Assembly (NCBI RefSeq): GCF_052115485.1
Contig: NZ_JBFRGU010000001.1
Coordinates: 806,001-870,000 of the forward strand
From: Microvirga sp052115485
GTDB lineage: Bacteria; Pseudomonadota; Alphaproteobacteria; Rhizobiales; Beijerinckiaceae
Direction of reading: 5' to 3'
DNA: 64,000 nt
Shown piece by piece: positions 1 to 8,848 of this stretch. The translations under genes and the position numbers were made by a program. Under the pieces are notes generated by a model, which worked only from the letters and a program-made list of their open reading frames with translations, searched no databases and was not told where the DNA came from. The first letter of the stretch is position 1. Each line of letters begins with the position of its first letter.

Positions 1-47
1 AGGCTTATCTCGCTCGTCGCCGGGCTTATTTTCAGCAGTGCCGTCAC
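1..47 (-). CDS. Start of a gene overlapping the helicase, possibly the ligase-associated nuclease PdeM (partial)
   Basis: A GTG codon lies inside the last codons of the helicase gene, so the helicase TGA and this GTG share bases in a GTGA overlap. The frame stays open to the window edge and reads M-T-A-L-L-K-I-S-P-A-T-S-E-I-S. Genes for the ligase-associated DEXH helicase are commonly followed by pdeM, a metallophosphoesterase-fold nuclease, and this tight overlap fits translational coupling to it. Only about 15 codons are visible and no catalytic motif is reached, so the identity is inferred from context. Confidence 0.45.
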   Translation of the reverse strand, partial: MTALLKISPATSEIS

Positions 48-2683
48 GCCAAAGCCTCATCGAGAAGCGCTGATTCCGCCTCTGCCAGAATATCGTCCGC
101 ACCCTCGCCCTGAACGCGCTCGCGGCCGATCTCCAGCATGACGGAGACGCTGAGTGGAGAAACCCGGTCGAGCGGCTTGTGGATGATTCGCCCCCGGATA
201 CGCTTCAACATCATACCGAGGCGCTTCACGTCGAGAAGCCCCGTTGCCGCATCGGCCCGCGCGGCGCGCAAAAGCACATGATCCGGCTCGTGCTTTCTCA
301 ACACGTCGTAGATGAGATCGGTCGAGATCGTCACCTGTCGTCCCGTCTTCTCCTGACCCGGAAAGCGGCGCTCGATCAGGCCTGCGATCACGGCGCATTG
401 GCGAAAAGTCCGTTTCATCAGGGCGGACTCCGCGAGCCAGCCTTCCAAATCGTCGCCGAGCATATCCTCCGCAAAGAGAGCATCGAGGAAGTGCGGATCG
501 CGACCCTGTTTCTCGGCAAGATCGTTCACGCCCCAGATCGCGAGGCCGTAGTCGTTAGCGACGAAGCCGAGTGGCTTTTGTCGCGCACGCTCCAGGCGTC
601 GGGTCAGGAGCATGCCGAGCGTCTGATGCGCCAGCCTTCCCTCGAAAGGGAAACAGGTCATGTAATAGCGCTCTCCGCGCGGAAAGGTCTCGACCAGGAG
701 GTCGCGGGGTCCCGGCACGATGGAGCGGCGACGCTGCGCGAGAAGATAATCCGCAAGCTGTGACGGCAGACGATCCCATTCAAAGGAATCGGCCAGGATT
801 TCGCGCACCCGTGCGGCGAGAAAGGTGGAGAGGGGAAACTTGCCGCCCGCATAAGATGGGATTTTCGGATCGCTCCCGCTCGCCCGCGTCGCGAGAACCT
901 CATCCTCATGAATGCCCTCGAAGCGCAGCACTTCACCGGCGAAGAGAAAGGTGTCCCCCGGCGTCATCGTTTCCGCGAAATATTCCTCGATCTCGCCGAG
1001 CATTTTTCCGCGCGGCAGAACGGTGCCGGGACGCGCGCGGGAGGTCCGCCCGAGTCGCACCTTGATCATGGTCGACTCGACGATGGTGCCCACGTTGAGC
1101 CGGTATTGCTGCGCGACGCGCGCATCGCGCACACGCCACAAATCGTCCTTGCCCTTAACGATCTTGGCGAAGCGCTCGTAAGCGCGCAGGGCATATCCGC
1201 CTGTGGCGACGAAGGCGACGCAGGCCTCGAATTCCTCCCATGTCAGATCGGCGTAAGGTGCAGCGGCGCGCACCTCCTCGTAAAGCTCTTCCAGACGAAA
1301 GGGCTCCGCGCAGGCCATGCCGAGAATGTGCTGACAGAGAACGTCGAGCGCGCCGATGCGCGCGTCCGGCGTATCCTGCGCCGCCTCGTGCACCGCATCG
1401 AGCGCCGCACGGCATTCCAGAATCTCGAACCGGTTGGCGGGGACGAGATAGGCCTTCGACGGCTCGTCCATGCGATGGTTGGAACGGCCGATGCGCTGCA
1501 TGATGCGCGAAGCCCCCTTCGGCGCTCCGACATTCACGACAAGATCGACATCGCCCCAATCGATGCCGAGATCGAGCGTCGCCGTGCAGACCACGGCACG
1601 TAGCTTGCCTGCAATCATCGCCTCCTCGACGCGGCGGCGCTGCGACACATCGAGCGATCCATGATGTAGCGCGATGGCAAGACCGTCCTCGTTGAGGTCC
1701 CAAAGTGACTGAAAGGTGTATTCCGCCTGCATTCGCGTATTGACAAAAACCAGCGTGGTCTTGTGCTTGCCGATCAGGTCGTAAATCGCCGGCATGGACA
1801 AAGCGGCGGTGTGGCCAGCAAGCGGCAACGGCTCGTCCAATTCCAGCATGCGGATATCGGGCTCCGCCCCACCTTCCACCACGACGAGATCGGCGAGTGC
1901 TTCTTGAAGGATAGGGGCATCCCCTCCCCCCATGTGGGGGAGGGTTAGGGAGGGGGGTGGAGCGCCAACGGATGAATCTTCGTGCCCAATCGAGCCGTTG
2001 CTACCCCCCTCTCCATCTCTCCCCCACAAGGGGGGAGAGGGTGGGCGACGCTTCGCGATCAGATACCGCCGCAAATCGTCCGGCTCGCGCACGGTGGCCG
2101 AAAGCCCGACAGCCGTCATCTCCGGAGCGAGAGCATAGAGCCGGGCGAGACCAAGCGAGAGGAGATCGCCGCGTTTCGAGGTGACGAGCGAGTGCAACTC
2201 GTCGAGCACGACCCGGCGCAGATCCTTGAAAAGGTCTCGTGCGTCGCGGTGAGCGAGAAGAAGTGCCAACTGTTCGGGTGTGGTGAGAAGAATGTCCGGC
2301 GGGTGCTCGATCTGCCGGGCGCGCTTATGGGCGGGTGTATCCCCGGTCCTCGTTTCGACGCGGACCGGAAGCTCCATTTCCCGGATAGGCGTCTCAAGGT
2401 TGCGGGCGATATCGACGGCAAGCGCCTTCAACGGCGAGATATAAAGTGTATGAAGTGTCCGCTTGCCACGCGCGGTCCCTGATCCGCGCTCGGACAGTTC
2501 GATAAGGCTCGGCAGGAAGCCGGCGAGCGTTTTACCCGCCCCGGTCGGGGCCACGAGCAGAACCGACCGGCCCGCCTCCGCCTTGGCGAGAAGCTCGAGC
2601 TGATGCGCACGCGCCCGCCAGCCTCGGCTGTCGAACCAGCGCTGAAACCGCTCAGGCAAGGGAGATGAGGCTTTCCTCGGCAT
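44..2683 (-). CDS. Ligase-associated DNA-damage-response DEXH-box helicase (Lhr-like)
   Basis: An 879-residue superfamily 2 helicase. Visible motifs are Walker A APTGAGKT (residues 45-52), the Walker B/DExH variant DELH (161-164), SAT (about 195), and in the second RecA lobe HHGSL, the TATLDLGIDWG stretch and QRIGRSNHR (motif VI). The C-terminal half resembles the Lhr core winged-helix and DUF4145-like region of the ligase-associated family. The partner exonuclease and ATP-dependent ligase are at 4704-7606. Residues of about 212-260, rich in Pro and Gly, are encoded by a palindromic repeat (1905-2050) inserted in frame between the first RecA lobe and the linker to the second. ATG start at 2683. 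The role in DNA repair is inferred from the family. Confidence 0.93.
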   Translation of the reverse strand: MPRKASSPLPERFQRWFDSRGWRARAHQLELLAKAEAGRSVLLVAPTGAGKTLAGFLPSLIELSERGSGTARGKRTLHTLYISPLKALAVDIARNLETPIREMELPVRVETRTGDTPAHKRARQIEHPPDILLTTPEQLALLLAHRDARDLFKDLRRVVLDELHSLVTSKRGDLLSLGLARLYALAPEMTAVGLSATVREPDDLRRYLIAKRRPPSPPLWGRDGEGGSNGSIGHEDSSVGAPPPSLTLPHMGGGDAPILQEALADLVVVEGGAEPDIRMLELDEPLPLAGHTAALSMPAIYDLIGKHKTTLVFVNTRMQAEYTFQSLWDLNEDGLAIALHHGSLDVSQRRRVEEAMIAGKLRAVVCTATLDLGIDWGDVDLVVNVGAPKGASRIMQRIGRSNHRMDEPSKAYLVPANRFEILECRAALDAVHEAAQDTPDARIGALDVLCQHILGMACAEPFRLEELYEEVRAAAPYADLTWEEFEACVAFVATGGYALRAYERFAKIVKGKDDLWRVRDARVAQQYRLNVGTIVESTMIKVRLGRTSRARPGTVLPRGKMLGEIEEYFAETMTPGDTFLFAGEVLRFEGIHEDEVLATRASGSDPKIPSYAGGKFPLSTFLAARVREILADSFEWDRLPSQLADYLLAQRRRSIVPGPRDLLVETFPRGERYYMTCFPFEGRLAHQTLGMLLTRRLERARQKPLGFVANDYGLAIWGVNDLAEKQGRDPHFLDALFAEDMLGDDLEGWLAESALMKRTFRQCAVIAGLIERRFPGQEKTGRQVTISTDLIYDVLRKHEPDHVLLRAARADAATGLLDVKRLGMMLKRIRGRIIHKPLDRVSPLSVSVMLEIGRERVQGEGADDILAEAESALLDEALA
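1905..2050. repeat. Palindromic repeat element inserted in frame in the helicase gene
   Basis: Two G/C-tract arms, about 1919-1960 and 2001-2044, are imperfect inverted copies of each other around a roughly 40-base centre. Each arm holds a smaller hairpin of the CCCTCCCCC / GGGGGAGGG kind. The element keeps the helicase frame open and adds about 49 residues. A similar element lies in the ligase gene at 6038-6230. Both resemble the short GC-rich palindromes known to be scattered through Hyphomicrobiales genomes. Confidence 0.85.
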
Positions 2684-2834
2684 GGGTCACAACATATAGG
2701 CTGTTGACGGTCATCCGTCATGCGCGCTCCGGCTCGGCGCGATGGATGTGGACGCCCGCCCCGCCCACTTGCTCTTTTTGCCGGCTTAGGTTTTTGCTTG
2801 GGCCGACGCCAATCGCAAACCCAGAAGTAAAACC

Positions 2835-3665
2835 ATGCCGCAATCCCCCTCCCTTTCATCCCTCAAGGACACCGTCGCCATCGTCACCGGCGGCACCCAG
2901 GGCCTCGGCGAAACCATTGCCCGCACCCTCGCAGAGCGCGGCACTAAAGGTCTCGTCATTTGTGGCCGCAACGCCGAGCGCGGCAAGGCCGTGGCGCAGG
3001 ACATCACGGCGCAAGGGTGCCGGACCGAATTCGTCCAGGCCGACCTCGCCGACATGGACGATGTGCGCAAGGTGACGGCGCGGGCCGACAGCGCTTTCGG
3101 CCGGGTCGATATCCTCGTCAACGCCGCGGGCATGACGGATCGCGGAACGGTCTTCGACACGAGTCCTGAGCTTTTCGACCGTATGTTCGCAGTCAACGTG
3201 CGCGCGCCGTTCTTCCTCACGCAGGATGCCGCCACGATCATGCGCCGCGAGAAGATCCAGGGCGCGATCATCAACATCCTGTCCATGTCCGCCCATGGCG
3301 GCCAGCCTTTCATCTCGGCCTATTGCGGCTCGAAGGGCGCGCTGGCGACATTGACGAAGAACGCCGCCTTCAGCCTCATGCCCTGGCGCATTCGGGTGAA
3401 CGGCCTCAACATCGGCTGGATGAGCACGCCCGGCGAAGACCGGATTATGCGCACCTATCACGGCGCGCAGGATGGCTGGCTGGAAGAGGCCGTTAAATCG
3501 CAGCCTTTCGGGCGCCTGCTCGATCCGAAGGAAGTCGCGCGCACGGTTTCCTTCCTTGCCAGCCATGAATCCGGCCTCATGACCGGTTCGATCATCGATT
3601 TCGACCAGTCGGTTCTGGGCTGCTGGGAGGATGCACCGCATCCTTCGATCCCGTCGCAGGTCTAA
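2835..3665 (+). CDS. SDR-family NAD(P)-dependent oxidoreductase
   Basis: A 276-residue short-chain dehydrogenase/reductase. The Rossmann nucleotide-binding motif TGGTQGLG is near residues 19-26, NAAG follows near 96-99, the catalytic serine lies in the ILSMSAHGG stretch, and the YxxxK pair appears as YCGSK. The length is typical of classical SDRs that act as sugar or polyol dehydrogenases or ketoreductases. The substrate cannot be told from the sequence. The gene starts 151 bases from the divergent helicase gene and converges on the methyltransferase gene, overlapping its stop by a few bases. Confidence 0.9.
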   Translation: MPQSPSLSSLKDTVAIVTGGTQGLGETIARTLAERGTKGLVICGRNAERGKAVAQDITAQGCRTEFVQADLADMDDVRKVTARADSAFGRVDILVNAAGMTDRGTVFDTSPELFDRMFAVNVRAPFFLTQDAATIMRREKIQGAIINILSMSAHGGQPFISAYCGSKGALATLTKNAAFSLMPWRIRVNGLNIGWMSTPGEDRIMRTYHGAQDGWLEEAVKSQPFGRLLDPKEVARTVSFLASHESGLMTGSIIDFDQSVLGCWEDAPHPSIPSQV

Positions 3666-4594
3666 ATCCGTTCGAGAACCATCAGAAAGCCGGGAACCGG
3701 TATACCTCGGTCTTCCCGGCTCGACACTCGCTCGAAAATCGCGACGGCAAAACCTGATGCCGTCGCAAGCTCGCGCAGGTAAGCCTCGCTGTGGGCATAG
3801 CGCGCATCGTCCCCGAGCACGAAGCCCTCGCCCTGATGAGCCTGGACCGTGAAGGCAAAAAGGCCCCGGTCCTTCAACACCTGATGTGCTTCGCTGAAGG
3901 CGGTATCGAGAGCGCCCATATAGACGAATACATCGGCCGCGACGATCAGCTCCGCCTCGCCCACCGCGCGTCCTTGCAGGAAGGCGACAAGCTCGGCCTC
4001 GTGCAGGGCGTCATAAAGCCCTGTGCGGCGCGCCACCTCCAGCATGCGCGGCGAAAGATCGACGCCCTCGATCGACTCGCACGCCCCTTGTAGCGCCCGC
4101 GCCATCAGGCCCGTGCCGCAGCCGAGATCCAGGCAATGCGCAAAGGCAAACGGCCGCGCCGAAATCGCGCAGGCGCGTTTCAGACCGTCCGCGATCAGTT
4201 CCGGGCCCCGATAGGCAAGACTCTTGGTGAGATGGGCGTCGAATTTCGGAGCGTACTCGTCGAAGAGCGCGCGCACATAACCGTCGGTGATCGCCTCATC
4301 GGGCGGTAATGCCCCGAGCTTGGCAAGATCGAGACGTACACCCAGAGAATCTTCCGGTTCCAAAACCAACGCTTGACGCAAGGCCTCGACGGCCCCTTCC
4401 CGCTCGCCAAGCGCGGCAGTCGCGCGGCCGAGAAGTGCGTGAGCGGCCACGAACCGGGGTGCGATTTCCAGCACCTGCCGCGCCAGATCGGCGGCCGCCT
4501 CGAAATCTTTCTCATCGAAAGCGGCACGGGCATATTCGTAACGGCGGTCAGCCAGTATGTCGCCGGAGGATCGCAGGGTCGAGGATGAGGCCAT
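3662..4594 (-). CDS. TPR-containing class I SAM-dependent methyltransferase
   Basis: A 310-residue protein with a short tetratricopeptide region at about residues 15-90 (Ala-rich helical repeats such as AADLARQVLEIAPRF) followed by a class I methyltransferase fold. The SAM-binding motif I is LDLGCGTGLMARAL near residue 160. It resembles the TPR/methyltransferase proteins often annotated as predicted methyltransferases in alphaproteobacteria. The substrate is unknown. The gene lies between the two arms of the DNA repair cluster, but nothing in the sequence links it to repair. Confidence 0.85.
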   Translation of the reverse strand: MASSSTLRSSGDILADRRYEYARAAFDEKDFEAAADLARQVLEIAPRFVAAHALLGRATAALGEREGAVEALRQALVLEPEDSLGVRLDLAKLGALPPDEAITDGYVRALFDEYAPKFDAHLTKSLAYRGPELIADGLKRACAISARPFAFAHCLDLGCGTGLMARALQGACESIEGVDLSPRMLEVARRTGLYDALHEAELVAFLQGRAVGEAELIVAADVFVYMGALDTAFSEAHQVLKDRGLFAFTVQAHQGEGFVLGDDARYAHSEAYLRELATASGFAVAIFERVSSREDRGIPVPGFLMVLERI

Positions 4595-4703
4595 GACGTT
4601 GCATGAAAGACGGAACGTCCGCTGTCAACGGTGGAGCGCGGGCCGTTCCTAAAGGACCCGACAAGGCTGAAAATACCGGCTGCACTTCCTATATTCGAGG
4701 CCC

Positions 4704-5762
4704 ATGGCGCTGCGCTCCACCGACATCCTGACCCAAACCCCGCAAGGGCTCTATTGCCCCCTCGGCGATTTTCACATCGACCCGATCCGGCCGGTGACGC
4801 GAGCACTCATTACGCACGGTCATTCCGACCACGCTCGCGCCGGTCACGCTTCCGTGCTGGCGACACGGGAGACGCTGCGGATCATGGCCGTGCGTTACGG
4901 CGAAGATTTCGCGGACACGATGCAAGAAGTGGAGCTTGGCGAAACGCTGCGCATCGGTGGCGTTTCCGTGCGCTTTACCCCGGCGGGCCACGTGCTCGGC
5001 TCGGCGCAGATCACCATCGAGGCCAGCGGCACGCGCATCGTGGTTTCGGGAGACTACAAACGAACCGAGGATCCGACTTGCCGTCCCTACGAGGTCGTTC
5101 CGTGTGATGTCTTCATCACGGAAGCCACGTTCGGGCTCCCTGTCTTTCGCCACCCCGATGTGCGCGGAGAGGTACGAAAACTCCTGAACTCCGTCTCGCT
5201 CTTTCCCGAGCGCACCCACATGGTTGGGGCTTATGCGCTGGGCAAGGCACAGCGAGTCATCGCCATGCTTCGGGGAGAGGGCTATGACGAACCGATCTAT
5301 CTCCACGGCGCAATGGAGCGATTGACATATCTCTATAAGGACGAGGGCGTGCCCTTGGGCGAAACGCCCCTCGTCGCCGACCGGCCCCGTTCGGAGTTCG
5401 CGGGCACCATCGTGCTCTGCCCACCCTCCTCCATCCAGGATCGCTGGTCCCGGCGTTTCCCCGATCCGGTTTCAGCCTTCGCCTCGGGCTGGATGCGCGT
5501 GCGCGCCCGCGCTCGGCAAAAGGGCGTGGAACTACCGCTCGTGATCTCCGACCACGCGGATTGGGACGATCTCTGTCGCACCGTTCGCGAGACCGGCGCC
5601 GGTGAGGTTTGGGTCACGCATGGACAGGAGGATGCGCTCGTCCATTGGTGCCTCAGCCAGGGCATTCGCGCGCGGCCGCTCCACATGCTCGGTTACGGCG
5701 ATGAGAGCGAGGCCGAGGAAGCACCTCAGGCACAGGCCGCGAATGAAACGAGTGCGCCATGA
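4704..5762 (+). CDS. Ligase-associated DNA-damage-response exonuclease (metallo-beta-lactamase fold)
   Basis: A 352-residue protein of the metallo-beta-lactamase/beta-CASP superfamily, related to mRNA 3'-end processing nucleases and SNM1-type DNA nucleases. The metal-binding HxHxDH appears as THGHSDHARAGH at residues 37-48, with further ligands in the TPAGHVLGSA and VVSGDYKRTEDP stretches and in the C-terminal VISDHADWDD. Its stop overlaps the start of the ATP-dependent ligase (ATGA), which is the usual pairing of this family, so the two are almost certainly co-translated. The likely role is end trimming before ligation in damage repair. Confidence 0.93.
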   Translation: MALRSTDILTQTPQGLYCPLGDFHIDPIRPVTRALITHGHSDHARAGHASVLATRETLRIMAVRYGEDFADTMQEVELGETLRIGGVSVRFTPAGHVLGSAQITIEASGTRIVVSGDYKRTEDPTCRPYEVVPCDVFITEATFGLPVFRHPDVRGEVRKLLNSVSLFPERTHMVGAYALGKAQRVIAMLRGEGYDEPIYLHGAMERLTYLYKDEGVPLGETPLVADRPRSEFAGTIVLCPPSSIQDRWSRRFPDPVSAFASGWMRVRARARQKGVELPLVISDHADWDDLCRTVRETGAGEVWVTHGQEDALVHWCLSQGIRARPLHMLGYGDESEAEEAPQAQAANETSAP

Positions 5763-7606
5763 ACCGCTTCGCCGCCCTTCTCGACCGCCTTGCCTACGAG
5801 CCGCGCCGCAATGCGAAATTACGGCTCCTCGTCGATTACTTTCGCCACACGACGGACCCTGATCGCGGCTACGCGCTCGCCGCCATGACGGATGCGCTCA
5901 TGTTCCAGGGCGCCAAGCCCGGCCTGATCCGTGGTCTCGTGGAGGAACGAGTCGATCCAGTCTTGTTTCGCATGTCCTATAGCTACGTCGGCGATCTCGC
6001 GGAAACGACGGCGCTGATTTGGCCGACGCCGGACCAAGCGGGACAGATCCCCTCCGCCTTACGAGGAGGGATAGGGGTGGGGGTTGTAAAGTCAGATCGC
6101 GTCCCGAACATTGGTTTGATCGACGCCTGTACCAGCGTGTCGTCTCAACCCGACACGCCCAGTCAAACCACCCCCACCTCCAACTCCTTCTCCTCACAAG
6201 GGGGAGGAGGGTGTGTCTCGCCCCCTGTGCCGACGCTAACCGAGGTCGTCGAGGCGCTCTCCAATACCGGCAAGAGCGAGCTACCTGCACGCATCGCCGG
6301 CTGGCTCGATGCGTTGGATGAAACCGGGCGGTGGGCGTTGCTCAAACTGATCACCCGCGAATTGCGCGTGGGCGTATCCGCGCGCCTCGCGAAAACCGCC
6401 GTCGCTCAGCTTGGCGGGATCGATCCCGACGAAGTGGAGCTTCTCTGGCACGGGCTCGAAGCGCCTTACGAAAACTTGTTCGCGTGGGTCGAAGGGCGAG
6501 AGCCACGACCGGAATCGAATAATCCCGCGCCGTTTCGTCCTCCGATGTTGTCGCATCCCATTGAGGATGAGGACTTTGAGAAATTCAACGCCGCCGATTT
6601 CATCGCCGAATGGAAATGGGACGGCATTCGCCTTCAGGCTGCGGCCGGACGGACCCAGGACGGGCGCACCGTGCGCCGCATCTATTCGCGTACTGGCGAC
6701 GATGTCTCGCGCGCTTTTCCGGACCTTGTCGAAGCTCTCGATTTCGAAGGCGCTCTCGACGGTGAATTGCTGATCGTGCGCGATGGGCTCGTGCAGAGCT
6801 TCAACGTCTTGCAGCAACGCTTGAACCGCAAGACCGTGACAGCGAAGTTGATGACGGAATTTCCAGCGCACTTTCGCGTCTACGATATTCTCGCCGAACG
6901 TGAGCAAGACTTGCGTGGTTTCAGTTTCATGGAACGGCGTAAACGTCTCGAGGCGCTTGTCAGCCGTCTCGATCATCCGCGCATCGACCTGTCGCCGACG
7001 GTTCCTTTCACGTCATGGAACGATCTCGCGGCCGCCCGCGCCGATCCAGCTTCCGTGGGCGCAGGCCCGGATGCGGACGCGATCGAAGGCTGCATGCTGA
7101 AGCGCGCTGACAGTCCCTATCTGCCGGGACGGCCGAAAGGCTATTGGTACAAGTGGAAGCGCGATCCCTACCTCGTCGATGCCGTGATGATGTACGGGCA
7201 GCGCGGCCACGGGAAGCGCTCGTCGTTTTATTCCGACTATACCTTCGGCGTCTGGCGCGACGGTGCGGAGGGTGAGGAATTGGTGCCTGTCGGCAAAGCC
7301 TATCACGGCTTCACGGACGATGAGCTTGTGCAGCTCGACCGCTATGTCCGCAATCACACGGTCAACCGTTTTGGCCCGGTGCGCGAAGTGGAATACGGCA
7401 AGGATCGCGGCCTCGTGTTGGAAGTGGCGTTCGAGGGATTGCAACGCTCCACGCGCCACAAATCCGGCGTGGCTATGCGCTTCCCGCGCATTAATCGAAT
7501 CCGCTGGGACAAGCCCGCGCACGAGGCCGACCGGATCGAGACCCTGGAAAGAATCCTTGTCCGGGGCGAGGAGGAAATCTATCCGCTGGAGGGCAAGGAG
7601 TCATGA
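5759..7606 (+). CDS. ATP-dependent DNA ligase (ligase-associated repair cluster type)
   Basis: A 615-residue ATP-dependent DNA ligase with an N-terminal DNA-binding domain, an adenylation domain and an OB fold. The nucleotidyl-lysine motif KxDG is in EWKWDGIR (Lys about 286). Motif V-type lysines lie in YWYKWKRDP near residues 460-470, and EGCMLKRADSPY precedes them. Residues of about 94-160 are low-complexity, rich in Ser, Pro and Gly, and come from an inserted palindromic repeat within the N-terminal domain. Without it the protein would be about 550 residues, close to relatives. The gene overlaps the exonuclease before it and yjbQ after it by four bases each. Confidence 0.95.
   Translation: MNRFAALLDRLAYEPRRNAKLRLLVDYFRHTTDPDRGYALAAMTDALMFQGAKPGLIRGLVEERVDPVLFRMSYSYVGDLAETTALIWPTPDQAGQIPSALRGGIGVGVVKSDRVPNIGLIDACTSVSSQPDTPSQTTPTSNSFSSQGGGGCVSPPVPTLTEVVEALSNTGKSELPARIAGWLDALDETGRWALLKLITRELRVGVSARLAKTAVAQLGGIDPDEVELLWHGLEAPYENLFAWVEGREPRPESNNPAPFRPPMLSHPIEDEDFEKFNAADFIAEWKWDGIRLQAAAGRTQDGRTVRRIYSRTGDDVSRAFPDLVEALDFEGALDGELLIVRDGLVQSFNVLQQRLNRKTVTAKLMTEFPAHFRVYDILAEREQDLRGFSFMERRKRLEALVSRLDHPRIDLSPTVPFTSWNDLAAARADPASVGAGPDADAIEGCMLKRADSPYLPGRPKGYWYKWKRDPYLVDAVMMYGQRGHGKRSSFYSDYTFGVWRDGAEGEELVPVGKAYHGFTDDELVQLDRYVRNHTVNRFGPVREVEYGKDRGLVLEVAFEGLQRSTRHKSGVAMRFPRINRIRWDKPAHEADRIETLERILVRGEEEIYPLEGKES
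6038..6238. repeat. Palindromic repeat element inserted in frame in the ATP-dependent ligase gene
   Basis: The left arm (about 6047-6087) and right arm (about 6164-6214) are imperfect inverted copies, with CCCTCC...GAGGAGGG hairpins and a GGGGTGGGGGTTG-like tail in each. They surround a centre of about 75 bases. The reading frame stays open and gains roughly 65 residues of low complexity. The arms resemble those of the element in the helicase gene at 1905-2050, so the two are judged to be members of one family, although the centres differ. Confidence 0.8.
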
Positions 7607-8061
7607 AATCGCTCGACATCGAACCGCTGACCGAAGGCAGCGTGACTCAGCAGGCGAATGGGCGGCTTGTCATCGAAACCCGAGGTCAGGGCTTCACCGA
7701 TTTCACGGAAGCCACCTCTCGCTGGGTCTTCGCCACGGGAATTCTGCACGGATTGCTGACCGTGTTCTGCCGCCATACCTCGGCTTCCCTCACAATTCAG
7801 GAAAACGCCGATCCGGAGGTGCGGGCCGATCTGATGACCGCGCTGGACCGCCTTGCGCCCCGCAATGCCGGCTATCGGCACGATATGGAAGGCCCAGACG
7901 ACATGCCGGCTCACGTTCGGGCTATGGTCACCGCCACCTCCTTGAGCATTCCTGTCCTCGAAGGACAGATGGCGCTCGGAACCTGGCAAGCGCTTTATCT
8001 TGTCGAACATCGCGACCGGCCTCATAATCGCGAAATCATATTTCATCTGATCGGCGCCTAA
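7603..8061 (+). CDS. YjbQ-family protein (secondary thiamine-phosphate synthase-like)
   Basis: A 152-residue protein of the UPF0047/YjbQ family, which forms trimers and in E. coli can give weak thiamine-phosphate synthase activity. The family signature is seen in FCRHTSASLTIQENAD and in the C-terminal MALGTWQALYLVEHRDR stretch. Its ATG overlaps the stop of the DNA ligase gene, making it the third gene of the exonuclease-ligase operon. Whether this link to repair has meaning is unknown; the physiological role of the family is not settled. Confidence 0.9.
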   Translation: MKSLDIEPLTEGSVTQQANGRLVIETRGQGFTDFTEATSRWVFATGILHGLLTVFCRHTSASLTIQENADPEVRADLMTALDRLAPRNAGYRHDMEGPDDMPAHVRAMVTATSLSIPVLEGQMALGTWQALYLVEHRDRPHNREIIFHLIGA

Positions 8062-8159
8062 CCCTAGGGAAAGACTTGCACTTTTCCATGGAATGTTCAT
8101 GGCTAAGGTCACATCCTTGATATTGACTACCGGTTGCGGGTAAGGCTCAAGGGGGTTGC

Positions 8160-8843
8160 GTGGGAGAAGACAGAGTGCAGGGTCAAAACACCACGATCGT
8201 GATCGCGGATGACCATCCGTTGTTTCGCGGTGCGTTGAGGCAGGCGATCGGTTCGGTGCTCTCCAAGGCGCGCGTGATCGAATCGAGCGGCATGGAAGAG
8301 CTGAACGCCTTGCTGGGCAACGAGCGGGACGTCGATCTGATCCTCCTCGACCTGACCATGCCGGGCGTCCAGGGCTTTTCGGGGCTCCTGTCGCTCCGTG
8401 CGCAGTATCCCGAACTTCCGGTTGTCATCGTCTCCGCCAATGAAGAAGCGACCGTGATCCGCCGCGCGATGGAATTCGGCGCCTCCGGCTTCATTCCCAA
8501 ATCCGTGGATGTGGACCATATCGGCGGAGCCATCGAGGCTATCCTCGCAGGCGATACCTGGACCCCACCCGATGTGGACCTGAATGCGGCCGAGGACAAA
8601 GAAACCGCCGATTTGGTTCGCCGTCTCGGCACCCTGACGCCGCAACAGGTGCGGGTGCTGGCCATGCTCTCAGAGGGTCTGCTCAACAAGCAGATCGCCT
8701 ATGAGCTCGGGGTCTCCGAGGCGACGGTGAAAGCCCACGTTTCAGCCATTCTCGACAAGCTCGGCGTCGACAGCCGCACGCAGGCCGTGATCGCGGCGTC
8801 CAAGATCGGCGTGACCCAGCGCCCCGCGGCCAGCGCCGAATAA
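8160..8843 (+). CDS. LuxR/NarL-type response regulator
   Basis: A 227-residue two-domain response regulator. The receiver domain (about residues 9-125) has the acidic pair DDHPLF, the phospho-acceptor Asp in LILLDLTMPG and a conserved Lys in FIPKS. The LuxR-type helix-turn-helix at about 150-210 reads LTPQQVRVLAMLSEGLLNKQ and then VSEATVKAHVSAILDKL. The start is GTG with an AAGGGGG ribosome site five bases before it. No sensor kinase gene is adjacent, so its partner and targets are unknown. Confidence 0.92.
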   Translation: MGEDRVQGQNTTIVIADDHPLFRGALRQAIGSVLSKARVIESSGMEELNALLGNERDVDLILLDLTMPGVQGFSGLLSLRAQYPELPVVIVSANEEATVIRRAMEFGASGFIPKSVDVDHIGGAIEAILAGDTWTPPDVDLNAAEDKETADLVRRLGTLTPQQVRVLAMLSEGLLNKQIAYELGVSEATVKAHVSAILDKLGVDSRTQAVIAASKIGVTQRPAASAE

Positions 8844-8848
8844 AGCAT

